Counted from the stretch's first letter, positions 37,357 to 46,696 are shown. The stretch: DNA of 64,000 nucleotides from Hyphobacterium sp. SN044 (GCF_021864465.1 NZ_JAKKUV010000006.1:181197-245196), one strand, 5' to 3'. Notes: generated by a model from the letters alone, not told the origin. Numbers and translations: made by a program.

Positions 37357-37938
37357 TCAGCCGCCGAACAGCATGACGTGCATCAGGCGGCCGGGCATGA
37401 AGGCGAACAGGCCGGGGATGACCAGCGCACCGAAGAAGGCGCCGTAGACCGCATTGCGATGCTTGTTGATCAGGCCGCGGCGGGCATTGGCGATCATCCC
37501 GTAGACCGCCATCAGCGTCAGCGGCACGAAGATGTGGATGAAGCTGAAGCCGCCGTCATTGATCTGCCGGATGAAGATCGCCGAGATCGCGGTCGTCACC
37601 ATCAGCACGGCCCAGACATAGCCGACCGTGCGGTGCGGGATCGTGCCCTTGGGCGCGAACATCTGGACCGTGCCGAGCACGAGCGCGCCGATTGCGGTCG
37701 AGGCGTGCAGCTGGATCACCCAGGGCGCTTTCGCGAAGGCCCCGAAATCCGGATTGATCGACCAGTCGACCGATCCGAACAGGTTTCCGACAAGACCAAG
37801 ATTGCCGTCCGTCGCCTGCCAGTAGACCAGCAGCAGCACGACCGAGAGTGCGGCGAAACCGCCGCCGAGATTCATGAGGACCGAGCGCATGCCGCTGACG
37901 GGCTTGTCGTCTCGAGTGATTTGGACCTGACCATTCAT
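37357..37938 (-). CDS. DUF2306 integral membrane protein
   Basis: A 193-residue protein with five or six membrane segments of the DUF2306 type. The pattern includes GFAALSVVLLLVYWQATDGN, VIQLHASTAIGALVLGTVQM, HRTVGYVWAVLMVTTAISAI and the conserved NKHRNAVYGAFFGALVIPG with FMPGRLMHVM at the end; several His residues in or near membranes recall heme or quinone proteins but prove nothing. ATG at 37938 follows GGAGGAAG and is preferred over 37965. It is divergent from the LytTR regulator, which is probably its controller. Confidence 0.85.
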   Translation of the reverse strand: MNGQVQITRDDKPVSGMRSVLMNLGGGFAALSVVLLLVYWQATDGNLGLVGNLFGSVDWSINPDFGAFAKAPWVIQLHASTAIGALVLGTVQMFAPKGTIPHRTVGYVWAVLMVTTAISAIFIRQINDGGFSFIHIFVPLTLMAVYGMIANARRGLINKHRNAVYGAFFGALVIPGLFAFMPGRLMHVMLFGG

Positions 37939-38077
37939 GTCGCTTCCTCCAATCTGCGCCGGCACCCGGTTGACCGGGCCGGCCGTGTTCGACGAGGCAA
38001 GCGATGCCCGGCGGCGGCGGGCGGGAAAACTTCATCTTCGCAAGCGGGCTGTCTCCCGACGCGAATGGCGCTAGTTT

Positions 38078-38100
38078 TCCATTCGCGTATCGCGAATGGA
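38078..38100. promoter_or_regulatory. Perfect palindrome between DUF2306 and the LytTR regulator
   Basis: TCCATTCGCG (38078-38087) and CGCGAATGGA (38091-38100) form a perfect inverted repeat around TAT; a related half-site, GCGAATGGCG, lies at 38061-38070. The palindrome ends 14 bases before the LytTR start. It is the likely operator for autoregulation and for the divergent DUF2306 gene. Confidence 0.7.
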
Positions 38101-38114
38101 GGGGGCTGACAGGC

Positions 38115-38858
38115 ATGACGTGGATCGAGCGGGCGAAGCAGCTGCTGCCGGGCGCCGGATTCATCGTCGGCGTCGGCACGTTTCTGGCCTTCCTCGCCCC
38201 TTACGAGACCGACGGCATGCGCTGGCCCTGGGTCTGGTTCTACTGGACCGGCCTGATTGCCTGGGGCGGTCTGTGCGGCAATATCGGTGCGGCCCTGCTC
38301 GAACGCCATGCGCCGGGCCTGCCGGACTGGATCAGCTATCCGGTTCTGTCGCTCCTGATCTCCATTCCTGTGTCCGCGGCGGTCCTGACCCTGCAGGCCC
38401 TGTTTGGAGACCCCAGCCCGATGTGGGTCTGGCCGGTCGTCTTCTTCTTTGTCTGGGTGATTTCTGCAGCCGTCACCTTTCTGACCTGGCTGATGGACCG
38501 TCAGACGGCGGCTGCCGCCGGGCCGTCGGCCGAGCCGATCATTGCCCGCACCCTGACCGACAAGCTGCCCGTTCGCCTGAGGACGGCGGACCTCCATGCG
38601 CTGCAGTCGGAGGACCACTATCTGCGCGTCCACACCTCGGCGGGGGACGCGCTGATCCTGATGCGGCTGTCGGACGCCATCGCCGCGGCGTCCGCACTCG
38701 AGGGCGAACAGACCCACCGCTCCTGGTGGGTGGCGCGGTCCGCCATCACCGACGCCCGCCGCGACGGGTCGCAGGCCGTGCTGACGCTGAAGGGCGGGAT
38801 CGAAGCCCCGGTCAGCCGGGCGAATGTCCCGAAACTGCGCGAAAAAGGCTGGCTATAG
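38115..38858 (+). CDS. Membrane-bound LytTR family transcriptional regulator
   Basis: A 247-residue protein with four membrane segments in the first half (about residues 11-28, 37-58, 75-98 and 106-128) and a C-terminal LytTR DNA-binding domain from about residue 145. The domain has LPVRLRTADLHALQSEDHYL, RVHTSAGDALILMRLSDAI, THRSWWVARSAI and NVPKLREKGWL, all family-typical. Such membrane-tethered LytTR regulators often sit beside a membrane-protein gene, here DUF2306, as a two-gene circuit. ATG at 38115 is chosen as the start of the conserved hydrophobic part; upstream in-frame codons run through the palindrome. The signal is unknown. Confidence 0.88.
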   Translation: MTWIERAKQLLPGAGFIVGVGTFLAFLAPYETDGMRWPWVWFYWTGLIAWGGLCGNIGAALLERHAPGLPDWISYPVLSLLISIPVSAAVLTLQALFGDPSPMWVWPVVFFFVWVISAAVTFLTWLMDRQTAAAAGPSAEPIIARTLTDKLPVRLRTADLHALQSEDHYLRVHTSAGDALILMRLSDAIAAASALEGEQTHRSWWVARSAITDARRDGSQAVLTLKGGIEAPVSRANVPKLREKGWL

Positions 38859-38861
38859 GCG

Positions 38862-38898
38862 CTTCCCCTACCCTCGAAGGGGAGCGGGGTGGGGTGAC
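38862..38898. repeat. Family B repeat, copy 1 (short)
   Basis: CTTCCCCTACCCTCGAAGGGGAG followed by GGGGTGGGGTG-type sequence (bounded here at 20-base pieces: CTTCCCCTACCCTCGAAGGG). It starts three bases after the LytTR stop and matches the longer copies near 39.5, 46.7, 52.5 and 55.0 kb. No gene is in it. Confidence 0.75.
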
Positions 38899-39008
38899 GA
38901 CTCCGAGATAAATTACAACAATGATCTCAGGGCAACGAACGATGGCGTCCCTGACGAAATGCGAATCCGCTCTTGAGAATTTGAACGGTCACTTTGGGAG
39001 CATTGACG

Positions 39009-39467
39009 GTGGCGATAAGACCTCTGTTTCTTTTTCTCTTCGCGTTCCCAATAACAGGATGCGATCAGAACTCATCATCCGATCAATTGCAGTATTACAA
39101 TGTGGAGGTGTTCATTCGGTCGTCATCCGATGAACCAATTGGAGCGGGAGAAGAGTTTATTGTTTCCGAAACGCGGTCCAACATTTTCGGAACCGGAACG
39201 CCTGCTGTCAATTTTGCAATTACAGATTCCGAAAGCACCATAGAAATTGAAGGTTTTTATTGCTCTCCAATATCTATTGAATGGATAGGGCGCGTTGATA
39301 ATTATCAAATACCACCTGGAGAAAATTCAATCACGATAAATTTGACGCAAAATGACGAGTCCCGCCCGCAAGACTTGATGTGGGCAGAGGTACTACGCGG
39401 CGTAGTCGAGACATATGGCCCCAAATTTCGAGGTGGTACGGAGTCGGATCGCTCCTGTCGTGATTGA
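39009..39467 (+). CDS. AT-rich hypothetical lipoprotein
   Basis: A 152-residue protein with a lipoprotein-type signal (IRPLFLFLFAFPITGC, lipobox ITGC) and a beta-rich mature part, QYYNVEVFIRSSSDEP onward, with only two further cysteines. I do not recognise a family. GTG at 39009 is preferred: GGGAG lies eight bases upstream; TTG at 39003 or 38994 are alternatives. Base composition is clearly lower in GC than the neighbours (many AAA/ATT codons), and repeat elements flank it on both sides, so it is probably acquired. The window here, 38900-39008, holds no other gene. Confidence 0.6.
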   Translation: MAIRPLFLFLFAFPITGCDQNSSSDQLQYYNVEVFIRSSSDEPIGAGEEFIVSETRSNIFGTGTPAVNFAITDSESTIEIEGFYCSPISIEWIGRVDNYQIPPGENSITINLTQNDESRPQDLMWAEVLRGVVETYGPKFRGGTESDRSCRD

Positions 39468-39541
39468 ACCCTGAATCCAAAGACTTAAGGTACAATCATT
39501 TTTGGCATGTTCTTCAGCCGAGTGTCTGGCTTCAATTGGCG

Positions 39542-39613
39542 TTCCCCCTCCCCTTGAAGGGGAGGGATGCGAGCGGCTTGCGTCAGCAAGACGGGAGCGG
39601 GGTGGGGTGAGCG
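39542..39613. repeat. Family B repeat, copy 2
   Basis: TCCCCTCCCCTTGAAGGGGA-type palindrome, then GCGAGCGGCTTGCGTCAGCA and AGACGGGAGCGGGGTGGGGT. It belongs to the same family as the copies near 38.9, 46.7, 52.5 and 55.0 kb and is adjacent to a family A copy. The stretch 39468-39541 before it shows nothing. Confidence 0.85.
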
Positions 39614-39627
39614 TTTCTTTTTCCCGG

Positions 39628-39821
39628 GGTTCCAGAAATCCCCGCCTGCGCGGGAACAGGCATTGGGAATCCGAAACCGGGTGCATGCTTCAGGTTCCCA
39701 TTTGCATGGGAACCCTATGACTTCAAAAATGACGTTTCCCGGATGGCGGAGCCGGTCCGGGAGCCATGATCTAAGTTTTGTGGACCCCGGTCTTCGCTTC
39801 GCGAAACCGGGGAGCGTCATC
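39628..39821. repeat. Family A repeat, copy 2 (composite)
   Basis: A long composite of the family A modules: a CCCGCCTGCGCGGGAAC palindrome, TTCCCGGATGGCGGAGCCGG and the block CCCCGGTCTTCGCTTCGCGA ending in GGGGAGCGTCATC. The open frame running through it on the plus strand is a by-product. With the B copy it fills the gap between the lipoprotein and a small downstream gene. Confidence 0.8.
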
Positions 39822-39848
39822 ACGACGAAACCGGTATGGAGAACGGAA

Positions 39849-40061
39849 GTGATACCACCTTGGCAAAAATTTCCAGATTTCCTGCCGCGAGATCACACAG
39901 ATGTTCATGAGAGAAGTGAGGCGATCAGCTACCGATCAAAGTTCGTTATTTGGTACTTGAAACTCCCGTCGGAAGAAGCGGAGAGATTCAAACAGGAGAA
40001 TCCCGAACCGGAGCATTGGGCCGAAGTGTACGAAGCCTTGGATTCAATGCGTCGCAATTAG
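39849..40061 (+). CDS. Small AT-rich hypothetical protein
   Basis: A 70-residue protein coded directly after the repeat block. It starts with GTG at 39849 with GGAG seven bases upstream. The content is hydrophilic and charged, beginning IPPWQKFPDFLPRDHTD and ending AEVYEALDSMRRN, with no membrane segment. The frame is also open far upstream, but that part translates the repeat elements and is not believed to be coding. I do not recognise a family. Composition is lower in GC than the genome core. Confidence 0.5.
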   Translation: MIPPWQKFPDFLPRDHTDVHERSEAISYRSKFVIWYLKLPSEEAERFKQENPEPEHWAEVYEALDSMRRN

Positions 40062-40116
40062 AAATTTCTTCCCGAAATTTGGGATCAATCGGCTGGCGTG
40101 AGGATTCGGAAACCCT

Positions 40117-40668
40117 CTAGCCCCGACGCCCCCGCCACTCGTCACGCGTCTGGCCCCAGACATCGACGATCATGCCGAAGCCCGCGACCTCGGCCTGCTG
40201 GCCGGTATGGTAGGAGCCGAGCTTCTTCGCCACGCCGATCGAGCCGGTATTCTTTTCATCGATCAGGTGGATGACGCTGTCCCAGCCGAGGTGATCGAAC
40301 GCCCAGTCGATCGAGGCCGACGCCGCCTCGCTCGCATAGCCCTTGCCCCAATGCGCGCGGGCGATCGTCCAGCCGACTTCCGGCTGCACCCAGCCATGCG
40401 GATTCCACGGGCCGACGCGGCCGACCCATTGGCCGGTGTCCTTTTCCAGCACCGAGAAGAAGCCATAGCCGCGCACCGCCCAGTGGCCGATGATCGCCAT
40501 CAGCCCGCGCCAGGCCTGGGGCGGGTTCTGCACACCGCCGATATAACGGGTGTTTTCCTCGTCCTGCATCGCCGCCGCGAGCGGTTCGAAATCGGCCTCG
40601 ACCGGCGGGCGCAGGATGAGACGTTCGGTCTCCAGCCTCGGTCCGAATGTCGATGTGTCGATGCTCAT
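40117..40668 (-). CDS. GNAT family acetyltransferase
   Basis: A 183-residue RimJ/RimL-type acetyltransferase. It begins MSIDTSTFGPRLETERLILR, has YIGGVQNPPQAWRGLMAIIG, EVGWTIARAHWGKGYASEAA (acetyl-CoA loop R/H-x-x-GKGYAS) and DEKNTGSIGVAKKLG near the end. Substrate unknown. ATG at 40668 is chosen because GCGGAG lies just upstream and the preceding frame to 40755 has no conservation features. It is divergent from the TspO homologue. Confidence 0.83.
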   Translation of the reverse strand: MSIDTSTFGPRLETERLILRPPVEADFEPLAAAMQDEENTRYIGGVQNPPQAWRGLMAIIGHWAVRGYGFFSVLEKDTGQWVGRVGPWNPHGWVQPEVGWTIARAHWGKGYASEAASASIDWAFDHLGWDSVIHLIDEKNTGSIGVAKKLGSYHTGQQAEVAGFGMIVDVWGQTRDEWRGRRG

Positions 40669-40835
40669 CTCCGCCTCGCTCTGTCCCTGTGTGACATGGA
40701 GAAGGCCCCGCTCGGCGGACGCGCGCAAGTGAAATGACCGACAGGTGAACTGCATTGCACATGTTCCGCCCCATTGCGGCCCGGCAATTGCACCGCCCTC
40801 ATGTCAAACGCGTACGCATGATGAAGGAGCACGCC

Positions 40836-41333
40836 TTGTCCGGTCGCGAACGTCCCACCGTGGGACGCTTGGCTGTCTATTTCGTCCTGACCGCGGCCTT
40901 TACCGGGCTGATCGCGGGCGGCGCGAATGCGGCTGGTGCCTATGACTGGGTCTATCAGGACCTCGACCGGCCCGCCTGGCTGCTCCCCGGCGGCCTCCTG
41001 ACCATGTTCTGGGTCGCCAAGACAATGCTGCTCGCCTTCGCCCTGTGGAGCGTCGAGCGCTTCGGCCGCGAAGGCTGGCGCTGGCTCGGCGCGGCCGGCG
41101 TGCTCGGCACGATCGTCTGCGGCCTTGCCTGGACGATTGTTTTCTTCTTCATGCGCGACCTGTCGCTTGGCCTGCTGGCCGTTCTCGCTTCCTGGGTGAC
41201 GACCGTCTTCGCAGCCTGGGCCGTCGGACGCGCCAGCGTCGGCGCCGGGGCCTTCCTGTGGCTGCCCCTGATCTTCCAGAGCTATGCCCTCGCCGCCAGC
41301 TTCGAACTGATGCGGCTGAATACGGGGCTCTAG
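40836..41333 (+). CDS. TspO/MBR-related membrane protein
   Basis: About 165 residues with five predicted membrane segments, the TspO layout. The recognisable parts are LDRPAWLLPGGLLTMFWVAK (equivalent to the PWTPPG...FGPVW loop and helix), LAWTIVFFFMRDLSLGLLAV and WLPLIFQSYALAASFEL at the last helix. TspO proteins bind porphyrins and tetrapyrroles; the residues are divergent here, so the function is uncertain. TTG at 40836 is preferred because AAGGAG lies six bases upstream; ATG at 40818 or 40821 would add five or six residues. It stands alone, divergent from a GNAT gene. Confidence 0.7.
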   Translation: MSGRERPTVGRLAVYFVLTAAFTGLIAGGANAAGAYDWVYQDLDRPAWLLPGGLLTMFWVAKTMLLAFALWSVERFGREGWRWLGAAGVLGTIVCGLAWTIVFFFMRDLSLGLLAVLASWVTTVFAAWAVGRASVGAGAFLWLPLIFQSYALAASFELMRLNTGL

Positions 41334-41335
41334 AA

Positions 41336-41380
41336 GCGTTCGCAGAAAAAGTGGGGACCGGTTTTTCGTTTCGCGAACGC
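41336..41380. repeat. Short dispersed palindromic repeat after the TspO homologue
   Basis: GCGTTCGC (41336-41343) and GCGAACGC (41373-41380) flank AGAAAAAGTGGGGACCGGTT and TTTCGTTTC. The core AAAAAGTGGGGACCGG resembles a repeat seen in many alphaproteobacteria between genes. It begins three bases after the stop of the TspO homologue and could serve as a weak terminator. Confidence 0.6.
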
Positions 41381-41409
41381 GAGCAACAAATTCCTCTCTC
41401 TGGATCACC

Positions 41410-41442
41410 AAAGAAAATGGCCGCACCGGTGAGGGTGCGGCC
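41410..41442 (-). terminator. Hairpin terminator of mdh
   Basis: On the minus strand GGCCGCACC (41434-41442) pairs with GGTGCGGCC (41419-41427) around a six-base loop and is followed by ATTTTCTTT. It lies about 130 bases after mdh, so the 3' leader would be long; it may also end transcription from the TspO side. Confidence 0.7.
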
Positions 41443-41573
41443 AGTCTCTCTCGGATAAGAGTGAGACGCCCCTATTGCGTCCCGGGAATCTCACTAATCT
41501 TCATATATGACCGATCAACGTCACCAGACTTAACTCACCGTAACGTCACATCCATGAACTCGCCGTAAGGTGA

Positions 41574-42614
<1,041 letters not shown>

Positions 42615-43379
42615 CTAGCGGTAGAGCGGATCAAACGCCGCAGGCTGGCGGACCAGCTTCGGCGTTTCACCCGCGAAACGCCGGAAATCCCGCGTCATAT
42701 GCGCCTGATCGGCATAGCCGGCGTCGGCGGCAACATCGCTCAGACGCCCCGCCCCGGCCTTGATCGCATCCCTTGCCCGGTGAAAGCGGACGAGCCGCAG
42801 ATACATCGCCGCCGTCAGCCCGGCCACGCGTTCGAACCGCCGGTCCAGCGTCCGCACCGTGATTCCCGCAGCGTCCGCCGCAGCGTCAAGAGAAGCCAGC
42901 GCACCCGATTCCATTCTGGCAATGGCGGCTTGAACCGTCCCGGCGGCGTCTGGAAGCGGCAGGGGTGTCAGCTTCGCCTCGGCCTGTGCGGCGAAATCAT
43001 CGAACGTGTCTGCAGTCAGCTCAAGGCCGAGCTCGGCGAGGCCGACAAGCCGGTCCCGCCACTCCGCCGGCCGCGCGGTGAAGGCCCCGACGGCCCAGGG
43101 GCGCAGCCGGACCGCGAACACCTCCATGTCGGCGTCCTGCTCGATCCGCAGGACCCGGGTCAGCGGACCGTAGAGAAAGGCGTCCGGCTGGCGCGTGGAG
43201 GAACCATCTGCCCGGTGTTCGATGGGCACCGCGCCACGGTGCACGATGATCTCGCAGCACCCGTCCGGCGCGATCACCTGCGATCCGCGCGCGCCGGACC
43301 GCAAATGCCAGACACCTTCGGCAATCGCGGAAAACGCCCCCGAAGCCGGGCGGAAATCATAATGCGCTTCACTCATCAC
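42615..43379 (-). CDS. AraC family transcriptional regulator
   Basis: A 254-residue regulator with a divergent N-terminal sensor-like part (DFRPASGAFSAIAEGVWHLR, CCEIIVHRG) and a C-terminal AraC-type double helix-turn-helix: ITVRTLDRRFERVAGLTAAM, then LRLVRFHRARDAIKAGAGRL and SDVAADAGYADQAHMTRDFR with FAGETPKLVR. The effector is unknown. It is coded directly upstream of mdh on the same strand (78-base gap) and divergent from the secreted DUF6265 gene. Confidence 0.87.
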   Translation of the reverse strand: MMSEAHYDFRPASGAFSAIAEGVWHLRSGARGSQVIAPDGCCEIIVHRGAVPIEHRADGSSTRQPDAFLYGPLTRVLRIEQDADMEVFAVRLRPWAVGAFTARPAEWRDRLVGLAELGLELTADTFDDFAAQAEAKLTPLPLPDAAGTVQAAIARMESGALASLDAAADAAGITVRTLDRRFERVAGLTAAMYLRLVRFHRARDAIKAGAGRLSDVAADAGYADQAHMTRDFRRFAGETPKLVRQPAAFDPLYR

Positions 43380-43466
43380 CAGATATCCCGAGCCCTGTCC
43401 GGATTGTTCAAGACCGGATCAGAAAAGCCGGTCTAGCCTGCGGGCACAACACGAACGGAGCTTTCC

Positions 43467-43910
43467 ATGCGCGTCACCCTTGCGGCCCTCGCCCTCGCCA
43501 CGACCCTGACAGCCCCAGCGCTCGCCGGCGAATTCGACTTCATGACCGGTCACTGGACGTCCGGGCCCGGCCCGCAGGTCACCGAGGAGATCTGGACCGA
43601 CGGCCATGGTGGCCTCTTCCTCGGCGTCAATCGCACCCTCGTCGATGGCGAGGCTCGCGCCTTCGAATATCTCCGCATCGTGTGGAATGACGCCGGTGAA
43701 GGCGAATACTGCGCCCAGCCGAATGGCGGACCGGCGACCTGTTTCCGCCTCGTCGAGACCGGTGACAGCCATGCCGTGTTCGAAAACGAAGAGCACGACT
43801 TCCCGCAGCGCATCCGCTACACACGCGAAAGCGACACGATGACCGCCACCATCTCAGACATGAGCGGTGAACAGAGCTTCAGCTTCGTCTGGACCCGCGT
43901 GATCGACTAG
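43467..43910 (+). CDS. Secreted DUF6265 protein
   Basis: A 147-residue exported protein with a Sec signal (MRVTLAALALATTLTAPALA). The mature part matches the DUF6265 pattern: FDFMTGHWTSGPGPQVTEEI, GGLFLGVNRTLVDGEARAFE and the most conserved FENEEHDFPQRIRYTRESDT. It is a small lipocalin-like beta-barrel with no known role. It ends with a 4-base convergent overlap with the TfoX-like gene. Confidence 0.85.
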   Translation: MRVTLAALALATTLTAPALAGEFDFMTGHWTSGPGPQVTEEIWTDGHGGLFLGVNRTLVDGEARAFEYLRIVWNDAGEGEYCAQPNGGPATCFRLVETGDSHAVFENEEHDFPQRIRYTRESDTMTATISDMSGEQSFSFVWTRVID

Positions 43911-44272
43911 CCGGTGAACTTCCGCTTCGCCGGCGGCTTTTTCAGATCGGCACGCATCGCCACGGCAAAGGCCTTGCGCGCCCATACCGTGAATTCGTCC
44001 GGCTCGTCATAAAGCCGCTCCGGCACCAGCCGGTAGCCGGTCATCGCCTTGTAGGGGTCGGTGGAATAGACAAAGGGGCCGCAGCCTTCCGCGTCGAAAT
44101 CGGCGAACGTCGTTTCATCGGCTTTGAAATAGAGCGTGTCGTCCGCGACGATCGCGAAATTCAGCCCCTGATGGAACACGCCCGCCCCGCCGAACATCTT
44201 GCGGAAACGCACCCCGCCCATCGGCTCGAACAGCTCGCTGAGGAAGTCCTGATAGTCCGGGCTGAGGCTCAT
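43907..44272 (-). CDS. TfoX N-terminal-domain protein
   Basis: A 121-residue stand-alone TfoX/Sxy N-terminal domain. Recognisable parts are SPDYQDFLSELFEPMGGVRF, RKMFGGAGVFHQGLNFAIVA, LYFKADE and FVYSTDPYKAMTGYRLVPER, ending in a basic RKFTG tail. Full TfoX regulates competence in gammaproteobacteria; the single-domain form in alphaproteobacteria has no known role. It overlaps the following DUF3592-like gene by four bases (ATGA), so the two are co-translated. Confidence 0.88.
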   Translation of the reverse strand: MSLSPDYQDFLSELFEPMGGVRFRKMFGGAGVFHQGLNFAIVADDTLYFKADETTFADFDAEGCGPFVYSTDPYKAMTGYRLVPERLYDEPDEFTVWARKAFAVAMRADLKKPPAKRKFTG

Positions 44273-44739
44273 CCCCGTCCCTCCAGCACCATGCGGAAGG
44301 AGACGAAGACGCCGAACAGGCCGACACCTCCGACCACAAGGCAGAATAGCGTGACGAACCAGGCGGCATAGTCGAAGAAGCCCATCGTCGCGGGATAGAG
44401 GGCATCGTCCGTGACCCTGACATTCATCACGGTGCCCGGCGCATAGTCCGCCTCGACAGCGTCAACCTCGCGCGGCAGGCGGGAGGCGAGATCGTCGGCG
44501 ATCAGCCGCCGTCCCGTCGCGAAACCGCCGTCCTCCACCGGCTCCATCCAGACCAGCACATTCACGAATGGGCTGGTGCCAACCGCCTCGGTCTCGATCC
44601 GCGCCACGACTGCGTCGGCGCGCGGCGCGAACTGGGTCCGGGCCGGCGGATCGCCGAAACTCCAGAAATTCGCCGCGACGAACCACGGGATCGCGGTGAA
44701 CATCAGCGCGGCGAAACCGAGGATCAGGGCTGGACGCAC
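44269..44739 (-). CDS. DUF3592-like two-helix membrane protein
   Basis: A 156-residue protein with one membrane segment near residues 3-24, a beta-rich extracytoplasmic stretch (VVARIETEAVGTSPFVNVLV, DYAPGTVMNVRV) and a second segment near 125-149 (WFVTLFCLVVGGVGLFGVFV). This layout resembles DUF3592 family proteins, whose role is unknown. It sits between the O-methyltransferase gene (5-base gap) and the TfoX-like gene (overlap), in one minus-strand unit with zapE. Confidence 0.65.
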   Translation of the reverse strand: MRPALILGFAALMFTAIPWFVAANFWSFGDPPARTQFAPRADAVVARIETEAVGTSPFVNVLVWMEPVEDGGFATGRRLIADDLASRLPREVDAVEADYAPGTVMNVRVTDDALYPATMGFFDYAAWFVTLFCLVVGGVGLFGVFVSFRMVLEGRG

Positions 44740-44744
44740 CCCCC

Positions 44745-45416
44745 TTATCGCTTCATCGCGATGAGCAGGCCGTCGCCGATCGCGGTGAAGACCTGATCGA
44801 CCCGGTCGTCGTCGCGCACGCGTTTGGCCAGCGCCCGCAGCGCCTCGGTGTCGGCGTCATGCTTGGCCGGGTCGGCGACGCTGCCGCCCCAGAGAACATT
44901 GTCAAAGAGGATGATCCCGCCCGGACGCAGCAGGGTCAGCGCGGCGGCGTAATAGTCGCCATAGCCGGTCTTGTCGGCATCGACGAACATGAAGTCGACA
45001 CTCTCGGCCAGCCCTTCGGCGGCCAGTTCGGCCAGCGTCTTCCGGGCATCGCCGAGGATGGGCTGGATCACGTCGTCGACATCGCCCTCGGCCCAGTATT
45101 TCTCGGCCAGCGCGATCAGGTCGTGGTCTTTCTCGAGCGCATAGACGCGGGCCTGTTCGCCGTACTTTCCCTTCATCGCCATCGCGACGGACATCGCGGA
45201 ATAGCCGGTGAAGACACCGACCTCGACCGCGATCTTCGCGCCGGTCAGCCCGGCGAGGAAGGCCATGAACGCGCCCTGCTCCGGGCTGATCTGCATGCGC
45301 GCATCGCCGCGCGTCGCCGTCTCCGCGCGGCAGCGCTTCAGCGCCGGATGCTCTTCCGGGTTCATCGTCCGCAGATAGTCGGTCAGTGTCTCGTTCAGTC
45401 CGATGGATCGCGACAT
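44745..45416 (-). CDS. Class I O-methyltransferase (caffeoyl-CoA type)
   Basis: A 223-residue SAM-dependent O-methyltransferase of the CCoAMT/YrrM type. SAM motif I is KIAVEVGVFTGYSAMSVAMA, the acidic ALEKDHDLIALAEKYW follows, FMFVDADKTGYGDYYAAAL gives the metal-binding Asp residues, and LTLLRPGGIILFDNVLWGG closes the core. Divalent metal and catechol-type substrates are typical; the real substrate is unknown. Its start overlaps the zapE stop by one base. Confidence 0.9.
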   Translation of the reverse strand: MSRSIGLNETLTDYLRTMNPEEHPALKRCRAETATRGDARMQISPEQGAFMAFLAGLTGAKIAVEVGVFTGYSAMSVAMAMKGKYGEQARVYALEKDHDLIALAEKYWAEGDVDDVIQPILGDARKTLAELAAEGLAESVDFMFVDADKTGYGDYYAAALTLLRPGGIILFDNVLWGGSVADPAKHDADTEALRALAKRVRDDDRVDQVFTAIGDGLLIAMKR

Positions 45417-46552
45417 CAGTCCTCGCCCTCCGCTTCCAGTTTCGCTTCATGCGCCGCGGCCAGGTAGTCCTCCGACCGCATCTCGATCAGGCGCGACGAG
45501 GTGCGCTCGAACTCGAACGACCCGTCGCCCGCGGGATAAAGCGCGTCCGGCTCGGCCGCCGCGCTCATCACCAGCTTGGTTTTCGCCTCGTAGAGCGCAT
45601 CGATCAATGTGACGAAACGCTTCGCCTCATTCCGTTTGTCCGGCGAGAGTTGCGGCACGCCGTCGATCAGCACGGTGTGGAAGCGCGCCGCGACGGCGAG
45701 ATAGTCCGCCGCGCCCAGCGGCCGGGCGCACAATTCCGGAAAGGTGAAGCGCGCCACGCCCGCCGCCTCGCGCGGCACCGGAACCGCCCGGCCCTGAACC
45801 GTCAGCGTGCACGATTGCGGCTCCGCGCCGGAGGTCAGCCGGTCCCAGGCCGCGTCCATCGCGTCCGGGTCGGGCGGCGAATAATAGACCGGCGCAGCCG
45901 TCAGCTGCCGCAGGCGGTGGTCTGCCCCGCCATCGATCTCCAGCACCTGAAGCCGCTCTTTCAGCATCGCGATGAAAGGCAGGAAGAGCTGGCGGTTGAG
46001 ACCATTCGTATAAAGATCGTCCGGTTCCCGGTTCGACGTCGCGACCACGACAATCCCGCGTTCGAACAGCTGCTCGAACAGCCGCCCGAGGATCATCGCA
46101 TCGGCGATGTCGGTGACCTGGAACTCGTCGAAGCAGAGAAGCCGCGCCCTGTCCGCAATCGCCTTGGCGACCGGCGGGATCGGATCGTCGCCCGCCCCGC
46201 GGACATGCTCGGGCCGCTTGCGGCGCTCGGAAGCGTCCAGCTTGCGCCAGGCCCCGATGCGGGCGTGCACGTCCTGCATGAATTCGTGGAAGTGGACCCG
46301 CCGCTTCGGGCTGACCGGAGCATGCGCGCAGAACAGGTCCATCAGCATGGATTTGCCGCGCCCGACCCCGCCCCAGAGATAGAGGCCTTTCGGCGCCGGC
46401 TCGGCCCTGCGGAACAATCCGCCCTCGGGCCGCCAGTTCGCGAGGCGGTCGTGCAGCGCGGTCAGGGCCTTGGCGGCTTCTTCCTGCCCGGCATCATGGG
46501 CAAGCGTTCCGGCCTCGACGCGGGCCTGCCAGCGGTCGAGCGGTGTCGTCAC
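45416..46552 (-). CDS. zapE: Cell division ATPase ZapE (AFG1-like)
   Basis: A 378-residue AFG1/ZapE P-loop ATPase. Walker A is [20 protein letters not shown], followed by [16 protein letters not shown] (the AFG1 signature), [20 protein letters not shown] (Walker B) and [20 protein letters not shown]. ZapE destabilises FtsZ rings in E. coli; mitochondrial Afg1 affects complex IV. In alphaproteobacteria zapE is often near mdh and sucC, as here. Its start overlaps a 35-codon upstream membrane peptide by four bases. Confidence 0.92.
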   Translation of the reverse strand: MTTPLDRWQARVEAGTLAHDAGQEEAAKALTALHDRLANWRPEGGLFRRAEPAPKGLYLWGGVGRGKSMLMDLFCAHAPVSPKRRVHFHEFMQDVHARIGAWRKLDASERRKRPEHVRGAGDDPIPPVAKAIADRARLLCFDEFQVTDIADAMILGRLFEQLFERGIVVVATSNREPDDLYTNGLNRQLFLPFIAMLKERLQVLEIDGGADHRLRQLTAAPVYYSPPDPDAMDAAWDRLTSGAEPQSCTLTVQGRAVPVPREAAGVARFTFPELCARPLGAADYLAVAARFHTVLIDGVPQLSPDKRNEAKRFVTLIDALYEAKTKLVMSAAAEPDALYPAGDGSFEFERTSSRLIEMRSEDYLAAAHEAKLEAEGED

Positions 46553-46656
46553 CCCGCCACGCCCGGCATCATGACCAGGGCCAGCGCCGTGCCGGTCAGG
46601 ACCAGCGTGATGACGACGGCGGCAATCAGGAAGGCGGGGCGTTGAATCTCGCGCAT
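46549..46656 (-). CDS. 35-residue single-pass membrane peptide coupled to zapE
   Basis: A very short frame, [35 protein letters not shown] in sense, with one clear membrane helix (about residues 9-31). Its TGA overlaps the zapE ATG (ATGA), implying translational coupling. The ribosome-binding site before ATG at 46656 is poor, so it may instead be a chance leader. No homologue is known to me; it is reported as possible only. Confidence 0.45.
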   Translation of the reverse strand: MREIQRPAFLIAAVVITLVLTGTALALVMMPGVAG

Positions 46657-46696
46657 GTCCGCGTCATGCCAGCGGTGTGCGCCGGAAGCAAGTGAC

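Noticed and set aside
39567-39848. Upstream extension of the small gene at 39849
   Set aside because: It translates the palindromic repeats; the coding-like part begins only at the GTG with a ribosome site.
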